Below, one piece after another: positions 1 through 8,428 of a DNA stretch of 64,000 bases. The position numbers and the translations under genes were made by a program. The notes beneath the pieces were generated by a model. It saw only the letters and a list, made by a program, of their open reading frames with translations. It ran no database searches and was not told the origin of the DNA. Position 1 is the stretch's first letter. The number at the start of each line of letters is the position of its first letter. The stretch is from NCBI RefSeq assembly GCF_001440395.1, contig NZ_LLXZ01000105.1:1-64000 (forward strand), read 5' to 3'. Source of the stretch: Bradyrhizobium jicamae. Lineage in GTDB: Bacteria; Pseudomonadota; Alphaproteobacteria; Rhizobiales; Xanthobacteraceae.

Positions 1-145
1 CGGCATCGCCGGCGGCCTGGCCGGCACGCGTTCGGCGCGGCACCTCGCCGAGCGCCGCGGGGCGCTCAATATCGTGTTCGCCGTGGTCATTATTGCCGTG
101 GCGCTCTATATGCTGGCGCGTAACATATCCGCATCTCCGCCGTAG
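1..145 (+). CDS. Sulfite exporter TauE/SafE-like membrane protein, C-terminal end (partial)
   Basis: Only the last 47 codons are present, ending at TAG 143-145; the start lies outside the window. The tail reads as a Gly/Ala-rich turn, a basic stretch, then a hydrophobic helix (about residues 22-39 of the fragment) and a short polar end. That is how TauE/SafE-type permeases finish, with a last helix after an arginine-rich loop. Such proteins move sulfonates or sulfite-like anions across the inner membrane. The family call rests on this short stretch only and another small permease is possible. Confidence 0.45.
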   Translation, partial: GIAGGLAGTRSARHLAERRGALNIVFAVVIIAVALYMLARNISASPP

Positions 146-152
146 ACAGGAA

Positions 153-845
153 ATGCAGCCCTTCGCGAGACGAAAGATGAAGCGATCGAACAATCCGGCC
201 GGGATCACCCTGCAGCCTACGCGGCGCGAAGCTCTCAGCTTGCTCGGCGGTGCCGCGCTGCTCGGCGCCACGTCGCGACCGGCCTTTGCGCAGCGGGTGG
301 ACGATGTGTTGAACGAAGCGCTGGTGCTGCGCGACCCCGAGGTACCCGCAACCGGCAATCCCGACGGCGACATCAACATCGTCGAATGGTTCGATTACAA
401 CTGCCCGTATTGCCGCAAGGTCGCGCCCGAGATCCAGCAGGTGGTGCAGGATGACGGCAAGGTCCGCCTGGTGCTGAAGGACTGGCCGATCCTCGGCGAG
501 GTCTCGAAGTTCGGGGCGCGGATGGCGCTGGCCGCGAAGTATCAGGGCAAGTACATGGCCGCGCATGAGGCGATGATCGGCGTCAGCTCCAAGCTGACCG
601 AACCGCGCATCCGCGAATTGCTGGCGGGCGCCGGCATCGACATGGACCGCCTCGCCCGCGACGCCACGGCCAATGCCAAGGCGATCGACACCGTTCTCTC
701 CCGCAACCACGATCAGGCGATCGCGTTCGGGTTCAAGGGAACGCCGTCCTTCATCGTCGGCAAGTTCCGTGTCCCGGGCATCCTGACCATGGCGGAATTC
801 GAGATGGTGATCGCCGACGCCCGCAAGGCGAAGAAGGCCAACTGA
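153..845 (+). CDS. DsbA-family thiol:disulfide oxidoreductase, Tat-exported
   Basis: A thioredoxin-fold periplasmic oxidoreductase that would form or isomerise disulfides in exported proteins. The N-terminus carries a twin-arginine signal (RRE at residues 24-26 followed by a hydrophobic stretch and an AFA-Q cleavage site). The active site is CPYC, with cysteines at residues 84 and 87, in the context FDYNCPYC typical of DsbA/Com1-like proteins. The conserved cis-Pro region is GTPSF near the C-terminus. The ATG at 153 sits 2 bases after AGGA; the ATG at 177 in the same frame is an equally possible start and keeps the whole Tat signal. It follows the TauE-like gene by a few bases, so the two may be co-transcribed. 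Confidence 0.88.
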   Translation: MQPFARRKMKRSNNPAGITLQPTRREALSLLGGAALLGATSRPAFAQRVDDVLNEALVLRDPEVPATGNPDGDINIVEWFDYNCPYCRKVAPEIQQVVQDDGKVRLVLKDWPILGEVSKFGARMALAAKYQGKYMAAHEAMIGVSSKLTEPRIRELLAGAGIDMDRLARDATANAKAIDTVLSRNHDQAIAFGFKGTPSFIVGKFRVPGILTMAEFEMVIADARKAKKAN

Positions 846-858
846 CGGTCGTCACAGC

Positions 859-894
859 AAAACACGCCGTCGTTAGGAACGACGGCGTGCTATC
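859..894. terminator. Bidirectional hairpin terminator
   Basis: A perfect 12-bp inverted repeat (863-874 with 878-889) around a 3-base loop lies between two convergent genes. On the minus strand the stem is followed by TTTT (complement of 859-862), a proper intrinsic terminator for the small membrane protein gene. On the plus strand only a weak T tract follows, so its effect on the DsbA-like gene is less certain. Confidence 0.75.
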
Positions 895-917
895 GTTAAG
901 ACGATCCTGCCGGCAAA

Positions 918-1124
918 TTACTTCGACGAGATCTTCACCCAGCCCTCATGGGCGCGCGTCGTCAGCTTGTCCCAGTCGGCCTTCGCCACATCCCAGTTGA
1001 CGATGGTGCGATTGGCCTGTGCGACCTGGCCGCTGGCCACGCTCGACGTCTGCAGGGAATCGTAGATGTAAACGCCGCCAACCAGCAGCAGCGCACCCAA
1101 AATCATTCCGACAAACGTCTGCAT
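918..1124 (-). CDS. Small single-pass membrane protein of unknown function
   Basis: A 68-residue protein that begins with a hydrophobic helix (about residues 3-23, rich in Gly, Leu and Val), followed by a short polar, probably periplasmic domain with two tryptophans (NWDV and ADWDKL). The start at 1124 is supported by a strong GGAGG six bases upstream; the longer in-frame reading from 1175 has no comparable site. It ends just before a bidirectional hairpin terminator. I do not recognise a named family. The esterase gene upstream ends 51 bases away on the same strand, so co-transcription is possible. Confidence 0.6.
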   Translation of the reverse strand: MQTFVGMILGALLLVGGVYIYDSLQTSSVASGQVAQANRTIVNWDVAKADWDKLTTRAHEGWVKISSK

Positions 1125-1175
1125 GGTAATTCCTCCGTTGCGACCGATAACGCCGAACATGGAGGATGGTTCCAC

Positions 1176-2246
1176 TCACGCGCCGTTCAGCCATTGCAGC
1201 ATTTCCGCGTTCATCTCGCGCGGATAGGTGTGGCTGAGGTCGTCGAGCTCGCGGTAGGTGACGTCGGCGCCCGCGGCCGACAGGGCCTGGCTGGTCTGCC
1301 GCGCCACCTGCACCGGAAACATCCAGTCGAGCCGGCCATGCACGATATGAACGGGCAGGCCGCGCAGCCGGTCGGCGTCAGCCATTTCCGCCATCAGCGG
1401 GTGGAACGTCGCCGACACCGGCGCGAGATGGGTGAAGGGCGAGGCGCTCTCGAAACCCGAGACGTAGCAGAAGGTGCCGCCGTCGCTCATCCCGGTCAGC
1501 AACATCCGCTGCGGATCGACATTCCAGCGCGCCCGCACCGATTCCAGGATGTGCATCAGGTTCGGCGTATCGGTATCGTCGCCCATCAGCGCCCAGGTAT
1601 TGCCGGTCGCGGTCGGCGCCACCAGGATCGCGCCGCGGCTGCGGGCGTCGCGCAGCCAGCTCCACAAAAAGTTGCGGCCATTGCCGCTACCGCCATGCAG
1701 CGCCATCACCAGCGGCCAGGCGCGATCGGGCGCGTAGTATTCCGGCACGTAGAGCGAGAAGCCGCCGCGGCTGCCGGGCTCGTTATGATGGTGAAAGACG
1801 CCGGTGTTCTCATGGGCCGGTGCCGCCAGCCGCGCCGCAAGCTCTGCGTCCGCCCGCAGCGAGGGATCAATGAAGAACTCGTTTACCGGCGGCAATTTCA
1901 CCGACAGCGGATAGAGCGCTTCCTGTGCGCGTGGGGCGTATCGAAGCGCACGAAACAGGCTGACGAAATCGCCATTGCCATTCTGGACGACGCGCAGGCC
2001 CGCGAACGCGGCCAGTGCGGCAAGGCTCGCTGCCTCGAGCGGGGCCTTGATGTCGGCGAACCCGTCGGGCCATTGCGCCAACCGCGGACGGACCGCGCGC
2101 AGATCGTCGTCCGGCTGGCCTGCCGCCGCCATCACCCGGTCGAAATCCGGCGGGTTCAGGTAGCGCGCGACGAAGGCGAGAGCTTCCATCGACTGCAGCA
2201 GCGGCGGCAGCACGGCCACGATGTCGTCCACCACGGCCTCACTCAT
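1176..2246 (-). CDS. Alpha/beta-hydrolase, phospholipase/carboxylesterase or PHB-depolymerase-like esterase
   Basis: A 356-residue protein with an unrecognised alpha-helical N-terminal half (about residues 1-140) and a C-terminal alpha/beta-hydrolase domain. The oxyanion-hole region reads ALHGGSGNG, the nucleophile elbow is GMSDGG (serine in the middle), an aspartate follows in HGRLDWMFP and a histidine in LSHTYP, so the triad looks complete. No signal peptide is visible, so it is probably cytoplasmic. Carboxylesterase and feruloyl/PHB-depolymerase-like esterases share this layout; the substrate cannot be read from sequence. The gene precedes a small membrane protein gene and follows the PDZ protein gene on the same strand. 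Confidence 0.75.
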   Translation of the reverse strand: MSEAVVDDIVAVLPPLLQSMEALAFVARYLNPPDFDRVMAAAGQPDDDLRAVRPRLAQWPDGFADIKAPLEAASLAALAAFAGLRVVQNGNGDFVSLFRALRYAPRAQEALYPLSVKLPPVNEFFIDPSLRADAELAARLAAPAHENTGVFHHHNEPGSRGGFSLYVPEYYAPDRAWPLVMALHGGSGNGRNFLWSWLRDARSRGAILVAPTATGNTWALMGDDTDTPNLMHILESVRARWNVDPQRMLLTGMSDGGTFCYVSGFESASPFTHLAPVSATFHPLMAEMADADRLRGLPVHIVHGRLDWMFPVQVARQTSQALSAAGADVTYRELDDLSHTYPREMNAEMLQWLNGA

Positions 2247-2325
2247 CGGGCACTCTCTGCGTTCAACGGGGAACTCTAATCCAATGCAGCGTTGGTTCAG
2301 TGCGGCCGTTTCAGTGAAGCCTTTA

Positions 2326-3297
2326 TCAGTGCAGCCTTGGTGCCTTCAACAGCTTGGCGCGGTCGGTCGAACTCAGCACCACGTCGAACGTGACGCCCTC
2401 GTGATAGACTGTAAGCGGCACGTCGACGCCGGCGGTGCCGAGCGACCAGAGCTTGCGATAGAAGCTGGTCTGGCTGGTGATCTTGTCGCCGTTCACCGCG
2501 AGGATGACGTCGCCGGTCTTGAGTTCGGCGAGCGCCGCGGGTCCCTTGCTGGCGATGCCGACCACCACGACGCGGTTGTCGATTTCGGTCGTGTACATGC
2601 CGAGCCACGGCCGCGCCGGCTTGTTGACGCGGCCGAACTTCCTGATGTCGTCGAGCACCGGCTTGAGAAGATCGATCGGCACGATCATGTTGACGTGCTC
2701 GGCCTTGCCCTCGCGCTCGCGTTCGAGCTGGAGCGATCCGATCCCGATCAGTTCGCCGCGGTTCGAGATCAGCCCGGTGCCGCCCCAGTTGGGATGAGCT
2801 GGATGGGTGAAGATCGCCTCATCCAGCAGGTATTCCCAGTAGCCGGCAAATTCCTGCTTTGCCGCGATCTGGCTGGCGACCGAGCGTGTGCGGCCGCCGG
2901 CGCCACCGACCACCACACGGTCGCCGACCTGGGCGGCAGCGGAAGAACCGAGCGGCAGCGGATCGAGATCGAGATCGCCAAGCGCCTGCACCAGGCCGAA
3001 GCCAGATTCGAAATCGAAGCCGAGCGCGTGGCCCTCCACGACGCGGCCGTCGCCGCGATGCAACCAGACCGCCTCGGCCTCGGTGATGAGATAGCCGATC
3101 GTCAGCACCAGTCCGCGATCGATCAGCACGCCATTGCCGGCGCGTTCGGTGCCGAGCGTCTCTGCGCTGAAAGCATCGGAGGGAATGATCGAATGCAGCC
3201 CGACCACCGACGACAGGGTTCTGTCGAGGTCGAAACCATAGTCGCCCGCACGCGGCTGGTTTGCGGGCGGCACTCTCCATTCGGTCAGGGAAGGCAT
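2326..3297 (-). CDS. Trypsin-like (HtrA-type) domain plus PDZ protein with all catalytic residues lost
   Basis: 323 residues: a trypsin-like fold (about 25-215) followed by a PDZ domain (about 225-312, containing LKTGDVILAVNGD). The frame is that of HtrA/DegP proteins, but each triad position is substituted. Tyr69 stands where the histidine belongs (VLTIGYLI), Gly99 where the aspartate belongs (FESGFGLVQ), and Trp171 replaces the nucleophilic serine (NWGGTGLI instead of NSGGxL). It therefore should not be a protease and may act as a scaffold, chaperone or ligand-binding regulator. The start at 3297 has AGGAG upstream; no signal peptide is evident, so a cytoplasmic location is likely. The family frame is clear; the lost activity is inferred from alignment by eye. 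Confidence 0.82.
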   Translation of the reverse strand: MPSLTEWRVPPANQPRAGDYGFDLDRTLSSVVGLHSIIPSDAFSAETLGTERAGNGVLIDRGLVLTIGYLITEAEAVWLHRGDGRVVEGHALGFDFESGFGLVQALGDLDLDPLPLGSSAAAQVGDRVVVGGAGGRTRSVASQIAAKQEFAGYWEYLLDEAIFTHPAHPNWGGTGLISNRGELIGIGSLQLEREREGKAEHVNMIVPIDLLKPVLDDIRKFGRVNKPARPWLGMYTTEIDNRVVVVGIASKGPAALAELKTGDVILAVNGDKITSQTSFYRKLWSLGTAGVDVPLTVYHEGVTFDVVLSSTDRAKLLKAPRLH

Positions 3298-3463
3298 GGA
3301 TGGGTCTCCTGGCGAACTGGCGCGCTTTTCCGCGAGGCGCGGAAGCGCGGGAAATTCATCACAATCTATGCTGCAAACGGCCGTCTTGAAAGTGTCCCCC
3401 AAAATGGCCCGCTACGCGACTCATAACGGGCCAATTCAGAATTGTTCCAGCGGTAATCGAGGA

Positions 3464-4981
3464 TCAGTCCGCTTTTGCCCGTTCGCGCGCGGGCGTGATC
3501 CGGAAACTGCGATTTTCCCTCAGCCATTCCGCACGTTCGTCACGCAACAGCGTGCGGCGAACCTTGCCGGAATCGTCGCGCAGGCCGACCTGGAGGGCCT
3601 CGAAACTTTCGGGATGTTTGTAGCGGCTGAGCCGGTCGGCGAGAAAATCGGCCATGCCGTCGGCGACGGCCTGCGCATCCGTGCTGCGGTCGAGCTCGAG
3701 GATGGCATGGACGCGCTGTCCGAATTCCGGATCGGGCAGGCCGACGACGACGCAGGAGCGCACGTCGGGATGCGCCGATACCGCAGCCTCGACCTCGGCC
3801 GGATAGATGTTGGCGCCGCCGCGCAGGATCATGTCGGCGAGCCGGTCGCCGAGATAGAGATAACCCTCCGCATCGAGGCGGCCGATATCGCCGAGCGACT
3901 CCCAGCCATCGGCGCGGCGCTTAGGCTCGGCGCCGAGATAGTGATAGGTCGAGCCGGCACCGTCATCGGGCAGGAAATAGATCTCGCCGGTCTCGCCCGG
4001 CGCGACATCGTTGCCGTCTTCGCCGATGATGCGCAGGCGGCAGGTCTCGCCGATCTTGCCGACGGAGCCCTTGTGCGCCAGCCATTCGGTGCCGGAAATG
4101 ATCGTGGCGCCCTGCCGCTCGGTGCCGCCATAAAGCTCGTAGATGCGCTCCGGCCCGAGCCACTCGATCCATTTCTCCTTCAGCCACGGCGGCATCGGCG
4201 CCGCCATGTGAAACACGATCTGCAGACTGGAAAGGTCGTAGGCGTTGCGCACCGCGTCGGGCAGCGACCAGATCCGGTGCATCATGGTCGGCACGAAATT
4301 GACCCATTGCACGCGGTTTTTCTCGATCAGCCGCAACGTATCCTCGGCGTCGAACTTGACGAGACCGGTGACGCGGCCGCCGTTGAACAACGCGGTGTGC
4401 GAGACGATGAACGGCGCGTTGTGGTAGAGCGGCCCCGGGTTGAGCAGCGAGGCATTCTGGGGAATGCCGAGCGGGGAGGGGAAGGTGGTCTCGACGACCG
4501 CCGGCATGTGATCGAGGATCACCTTGGGTCGTCCGGTCGAGCCGCCGCTGGTCATCGCCTTCCAATAGCGCGCCACCGGGTTGGTCACAGGCGCGTCCGA
4601 AAAACCTTCGGGCACGAAATCCGCCGGCAGCGAATTCGGCGCGTTCCAGTCCGGCTGGCCGCCGACCACCAGTGACGGCTTCAGTATGTCGAGCACGGCC
4701 GCAGCCTCGCCGCGCGGCAGCCGCCAGGTCAGCGACGTCGGCGTCGCCCCGCACTTCCACACCGCAAAAGTGGTTTCGAAAAACACATTGCTATTGGGCA
4801 GGCCGATCGCGACGAAATCGCCGGGTTTGACGCCCTTGGCGGCAAAGGAACGGGCGCGGCGGTTGGCGTTGCGCTCGAGTTGTTCCCAGGTGATGGCGTC
4901 GGCGCCGTGACTGACTGCGATGGTGTCGCTCGGCTTACGTTCGGCATACCAGCGCGGCACGTCGGCGATGGGGATGAGCAT
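3464..4981 (-). CDS. Acyl-CoA synthetase (AMP-binding, class I adenylate-forming)
   Basis: 505 residues covering a complete ANL-superfamily ligase that activates a carboxylic acid as acyl-AMP and transfers it to CoA. The phosphate-binding loop is TSGGSTGRPK, the A5 region reads YELYGGTE, and the C-terminal hinge and small domain are present (GDRLADMILRGGANIYPAEVE, ending near the catalytic lysine in the KVRRTLLR region). The closest-looking families are bile-acid/long-chain acyl-CoA ligases. A second ligase of similar build lies at 18073-19599 with about the same length. No neighbours define the substrate. The 277-base stretch upstream, before the DUF4336 gene, shows no supportable gene. Confidence 0.87.
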   Translation of the reverse strand: MLIPIADVPRWYAERKPSDTIAVSHGADAITWEQLERNANRRARSFAAKGVKPGDFVAIGLPNSNVFFETTFAVWKCGATPTSLTWRLPRGEAAAVLDILKPSLVVGGQPDWNAPNSLPADFVPEGFSDAPVTNPVARYWKAMTSGGSTGRPKVILDHMPAVVETTFPSPLGIPQNASLLNPGPLYHNAPFIVSHTALFNGGRVTGLVKFDAEDTLRLIEKNRVQWVNFVPTMMHRIWSLPDAVRNAYDLSSLQIVFHMAAPMPPWLKEKWIEWLGPERIYELYGGTERQGATIISGTEWLAHKGSVGKIGETCRLRIIGEDGNDVAPGETGEIYFLPDDGAGSTYHYLGAEPKRRADGWESLGDIGRLDAEGYLYLGDRLADMILRGGANIYPAEVEAAVSAHPDVRSCVVVGLPDPEFGQRVHAILELDRSTDAQAVADGMADFLADRLSRYKHPESFEALQVGLRDDSGKVRRTLLRDERAEWLRENRSFRITPARERAKAD

Positions 4982-5258
4982 GGGGCGTTTCCGTTGGGGC
5001 GTTGATGCCGCTCTTGTGATTCTGATGAGGCGGGTGCCTCAAAAGCATCGTGACAGAATTGGATGGCTGAGTGAAGGGAGACCAGAGTGGCCTTGGAGCG
5101 CTTCTCAAGGACGGAACGCATTTGCGCGGACATTGTTGCCGGCTTGAACCAGAGGACCATCAACCGATGGCCGTAGACCTCGCAACTGTCTTGTCTTTCG
5201 TGGTCGCCGCGCCGAGTCTGGGGCCACCATTGAATGACCTGAAGCCGATTTCGCCGCG

Positions 5259-6014
5259 ATGACAGAGCCCGACCGGGAAACCTATCCGCCGCTGAATACA
5301 CTGAAGCCGGTGATCGACGATGTGTGGATCGTTGATGGTCCACTGATTGAATTCGGCCCGGCGCCTTTCAGGATGCCATTTCCGACGCGCATGACCATCC
5401 TCCGCATCGGTCGTGAATTGTTGATTCATTCGCCGACGCCGCTGACGGATGGGCTGAAATCGGAGATCACAGCGATCGGCGAGCCGGCCTGGATCATCGG
5501 TCCCAACCGCATCCACTACTGGTGGATTCCGGAGTGGTGCGAGGCGTATCCGGATGCCGTGGCTTATCTCGCGCCGCGCATCATGGATCAGGCCGGCGGT
5601 CGCCTCGATCGAGTCTCACATCGCTGCCGGCTGCTTGACGATCGATCCGGCTATCCCTGGGGTGGAGCCATCGACACGCTGCCGGTGCATGGCAGCTACA
5701 TGAGCGAGGTCGTATTCTTCCACCGCCCGAGCCGAACGCTCGTGCTCACGGACATGATCGAGAATTTCGAGCCGCAAAAGCTCGGTCTGCTCGCCCGCGT
5801 GTTGACCTGGCTTGGCGGTGCCCAGCACCCCGATGGAAAAATGCCGCGCGACTTGCGTCTGACTTATCGCGCGCGGATGGACGAGCTTCGTGCGGCCGTC
5901 GACGTGATGATCGGCTGGGATCCGGCGCGGATCATCCTTGCCCATGGCAGATGGTACGAGCGGGATGGTGCGGATGAACTGCGGCGGGCGTTTCGCTGGC
6001 TGGCAAAATCGTGA
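5259..6014 (+). CDS. DUF4336 domain protein (metallo-beta-lactamase-like fold)
   Basis: 251 residues. The segment LLIHSPTPLTDGLKSEI followed by GPNRIHYWWIPEW is the recognisable DUF4336 signature. These proteins resemble a degenerate metallo-beta-lactamase fold, and the family has no established biochemical role. The histidines seen here (IHYWW, LPVHGSY, LAHGRWY) could form part of a metal site. No signal peptide. It stands alone on the plus strand, with inverted-repeat-flanked sequence starting some 40 bases after its stop. Confidence 0.75.
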   Translation: MTEPDRETYPPLNTLKPVIDDVWIVDGPLIEFGPAPFRMPFPTRMTILRIGRELLIHSPTPLTDGLKSEITAIGEPAWIIGPNRIHYWWIPEWCEAYPDAVAYLAPRIMDQAGGRLDRVSHRCRLLDDRSGYPWGGAIDTLPVHGSYMSEVVFFHRPSRTLVLTDMIENFEPQKLGLLARVLTWLGGAQHPDGKMPRDLRLTYRARMDELRAAVDVMIGWDPARIILAHGRWYERDGADELRRAFRWLAKS

Positions 6015-6057
6015 GCTGTCCCGAGATCTGAAAGACTGTCATCGGAACCGGAAACCA

Positions 6058-6074
6058 GGCGTGACGTAAAAGAC
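6058..6074 (+). repeat. Left inverted repeat flanking the DUF1254 gene
   Basis: A 17-base sequence that matches, at 16 of 17 positions, the reverse complement of 7634-7650 on the far side of the DUF1254 gene. Outside it, at 6031-6041, lies AAAGACTGTCA, whose complement recurs twice at the other edge (7609-7619 and 7629-7639). The pair encloses about 1.6 kb. Confidence 0.6.
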
Positions 6075-6186
6075 GCGGCACAAACTGTACAGGACATTCG
6101 CGCCAAAATTGCTAGTCTGATCTCTCGCTTGGAATTCGGGAGGGAGCAATGAAGCAATTGATAACTCCGACTTTCGCAGGCGCACT

Positions 6187-7611
6187 GTGCTGCTCGCCGC
6201 AACAGCAACGCTGTTCTCCATCAGAAGCTTTCCAGCGTTCGCGCAAGTCGATCAGAAACTAACGCCGGATGAGGCTCGCACCCTCGCGCGCGACGCCTGG
6301 GTGTTCGGCATGCCGCTCGTCTACATCGAGAAGCAGATCGATGCGCTGACGCATACAACGAAGCCTGAGGGACATCTCGCGCCCATCAACCAGTTCGCAC
6401 ACTACCGGGAATTTCCGGATTCGTCGAACCGGACCGTCGTGGGCTTCAACGTCGACACGCTGTATTCGCTCGCGCAACTTGACCTTTCGAATGGCCCGAT
6501 CGTGCTATCCGTCCCAGACATGGGCAATCGCTATTGGCTCATGCAATTGGTCGACGCATGGAACAACGTTCCCCATGCACCGGGGTCGCGGACGGTCGGC
6601 GGCAAAGGCGGCAATTTCGCAATCGTCGGGCCGAAATGGCGTGGGACACTGCCCGCGGGCCTCACCGAACTGCGCATGCCAACGGCCCTCATCATGGTTG
6701 GTGGCCGTACCTACACGGGCGGCAAGGACGATTACGCGGCTGTGCACGCACTTCAGGACAAATACAACCTGACGCCGCTATCGGGATGGGGCAAGGACTA
6801 CGCTCCACCGGCCGACGTGCCGCTCAAGCCGGGCGTGGATGCCAAGACGCCGGTCACCACGCAGGTTCTGGCAATGCCGCCTGAGGCGTTCTTCAGCCGC
6901 TTGAACGCGCTCATGGTCGATAACCCGCCAGACCCTGCCGACCCGCAGACAATGGTGCGCCTGGGGCGACTCGGTGTCGCGCCCGGCGCAACATTTAGTA
7001 TGGCGGCCTTTAGCCCCGAGGTTCGCAAGGCGATTGAGGATGGCGTCGTGCAGGGGCAGAAGCTGATGCGCGAGACGGTCCGCGGCAAAAATGTGAACGG
7101 CTGGGAAATTACGCTCGATATGGGCCGCTACGGCACCAACTATCCCTATCGTGCGTCGTGGACCTTTTTCGGTGTTGGCGGCAATTTGCCTGAGGATGCC
7201 ATTTATCCGGTTGCCAAAACCGACGGCGATGGGAAGCTGCTCGATGGCGCGAACAGATACGAGTTACGCTTTCCGAAAGGCGAAATGCCACCCGCAGGCG
7301 CGTTTTGGTCACTGACCGCCTACGATGCGGACAGTTATCTCGTTCCCAACTCCATCAACCGCTACGCGCTTGGCGACCGCAGCGGTATGAAGTTCGGCGA
7401 CGATGGATCGCTGACGATCTACATCCAAGCAGAACCACCTGCCGCGGATCGACAAGCCAACTGGTTGCCTGCGCCCAAGCAAGGCGGAATGCTGCTCGCG
7501 CTGCGTATCTATGCGCCGAGGAAAGAAGTCGCGGACGGCACATGGGCGCCGCCCCCGTCAAGCGGGTCTAGTATGACAGTTCAGGACGCCAGTGGACGGC
7601 GGAAAACGTGA
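6187..7611 (+). CDS. DUF1254/DUF1214 family exported protein; frame disturbed at the signal peptide
   Basis: 474 residues from a GTG at 6187. The mature part is a full DUF1254 plus DUF1214 protein (early WVFGMPLVY motif; FNVDTLYSLAQLDLSNGP; later the PYRASWTFFGVGGNLPEDA and FPKGEMPPAGAFWSLTAYD blocks of DUF1214). The family is exported and functionally uncharacterised. Reading this frame upstream of the GTG gives a clear twin-arginine motif (FRRRTVLL) that is left out of the GTG start. The only ATG with a good ribosome binding site (6149, after AGGGAG) is one frame off and runs into a stop within about 40 codons. A single missing base near 6158 would join them, so this may be a recent frameshift or a sequencing error. 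The gene is enclosed by inverted repeats. Confidence 0.75.
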   Translation: MLLAATATLFSIRSFPAFAQVDQKLTPDEARTLARDAWVFGMPLVYIEKQIDALTHTTKPEGHLAPINQFAHYREFPDSSNRTVVGFNVDTLYSLAQLDLSNGPIVLSVPDMGNRYWLMQLVDAWNNVPHAPGSRTVGGKGGNFAIVGPKWRGTLPAGLTELRMPTALIMVGGRTYTGGKDDYAAVHALQDKYNLTPLSGWGKDYAPPADVPLKPGVDAKTPVTTQVLAMPPEAFFSRLNALMVDNPPDPADPQTMVRLGRLGVAPGATFSMAAFSPEVRKAIEDGVVQGQKLMRETVRGKNVNGWEITLDMGRYGTNYPYRASWTFFGVGGNLPEDAIYPVAKTDGDGKLLDGANRYELRFPKGEMPPAGAFWSLTAYDADSYLVPNSINRYALGDRSGMKFGDDGSLTIYIQAEPPAADRQANWLPAPKQGGMLLALRIYAPRKEVADGTWAPPPSSGSSMTVQDASGRRKT

Positions 7612-7633
7612 CAGTCTTTTGTGTCTTTTGACA

Positions 7634-7650
7634 GTCTTTTACGTCCCGCC
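7634..7650 (-). repeat. Right inverted repeat flanking the DUF1254 gene
   Basis: Reverse-complement partner of 6058-6074 with one mismatch. It sits directly after two direct copies of TGACAGTCTTT (7609-7619, overlapping the stop codon, and 7629-7639). No transposase lies inside the pair. Confidence 0.6.
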
Positions 7651-7677
7651 ACATCCGCTTCATGAGCCGATCTGGCC

Positions 7678-8235
7678 TTACGGATCGAGCTCGGTGTCCC
7701 AATAAAGATAATCCAGCCAGCTATCGTGCAGATAGTTCGGCGGAAACAGCCGGCCGTTGCGGTGGAGCTGATGCACCGTCGGCGCGAACGGCGCCTGCCG
7801 CGGAAACATCTTGGCCTGCTGCGGCGTCAGATTTCCTTTGCGCAGATTGCACGGCGAGCAGGCTGCGACGACATTTTCCCAAGTGGTCTGGCCGCCTTTG
7901 CTGCGCGGGATGATGTGATCGAAGGTCAGGTCGTCATGTGCGTGACAATACTGGCAGATGAAGCGGTCGCGCAGGAAGACGTTGAAACGGGTGAAGGCGG
8001 GATGCGTGGTCGGCTTGACGAAGGACTTGAGCGATACCACGCTCGGGAGCTGCATCTCGAAGGTCGGGCTGTGCACCGCGCGGTCGTAATGCTCGACGAT
8101 ATTGACGCGTTCGAGGAACACCGCCTTGATCGCGTCCTGCCACGACCAGAGAGACAGTGGATAGTAGCTCAGCGGCCGGAAGTCCGCGTTCAGCACCAGT
8201 ACCGGCCAACCGCCCTGCGAGACATGTGCGTTCAA
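7678..8235 (-). CDS. HNH endonuclease
   Basis: 185 residues with a compact HNH nuclease in the middle. A first zinc-knuckle CQYC (about residue 95) is followed by LTFDHIIPRSKGG, which holds the DH of the HNH motif. The closing ENVVAACSPCNLRKGN supplies N and the second CxxC. The flanks (NADFRPLSYYPLSLWSWQDAIKAVFLERV at the start) are those of the widespread stand-alone bacterial HNH family (COG1403-like), found as a single chromosomal gene in most Rhizobiales. The role is unproven; DNA repair or restriction has been suggested for relatives. It is monocistronic here, and the TCA stop complement begins at 7678. Confidence 0.88.
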   Translation of the reverse strand: MNAHVSQGGWPVLVLNADFRPLSYYPLSLWSWQDAIKAVFLERVNIVEHYDRAVHSPTFEMQLPSVVSLKSFVKPTTHPAFTRFNVFLRDRFICQYCHAHDDLTFDHIIPRSKGGQTTWENVVAACSPCNLRKGNLTPQQAKMFPRQAPFAPTVHQLHRNGRLFPPNYLHDSWLDYLYWDTELDP

Positions 8236-8428
8236 GTAACGCTCCTGACCCCCATGTTAGCTGCGAAGCAGCATGTTGCCCTGCATACTACAGGCAGCGT
8301 GACGGGATTGTGAAGAGCGTTCCGGGGCTTATCCGACGCTGTTACTGTTCCGCCCCGATTTGCATCGGGGCCGTGAAGACCGCTAAATCGCGACCTACGG
8401 GCATTGTCAGCGCCGGCGGACCCCTGGA

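Noticed and set aside
90..710. Long open frame on the minus strand opposite the DsbA-like gene
   Set aside because: Low-complexity, Arg/His-rich translation with no domain, no ribosome binding site; produced by the GC skew of the real gene opposite.
4982..5258. Possible small genes upstream of the DUF4336 gene
   Set aside because: Short frames only, none with a good ribosome binding site or recognisable domain; a weak hairpin around 5027-5042 lacks a T tract.
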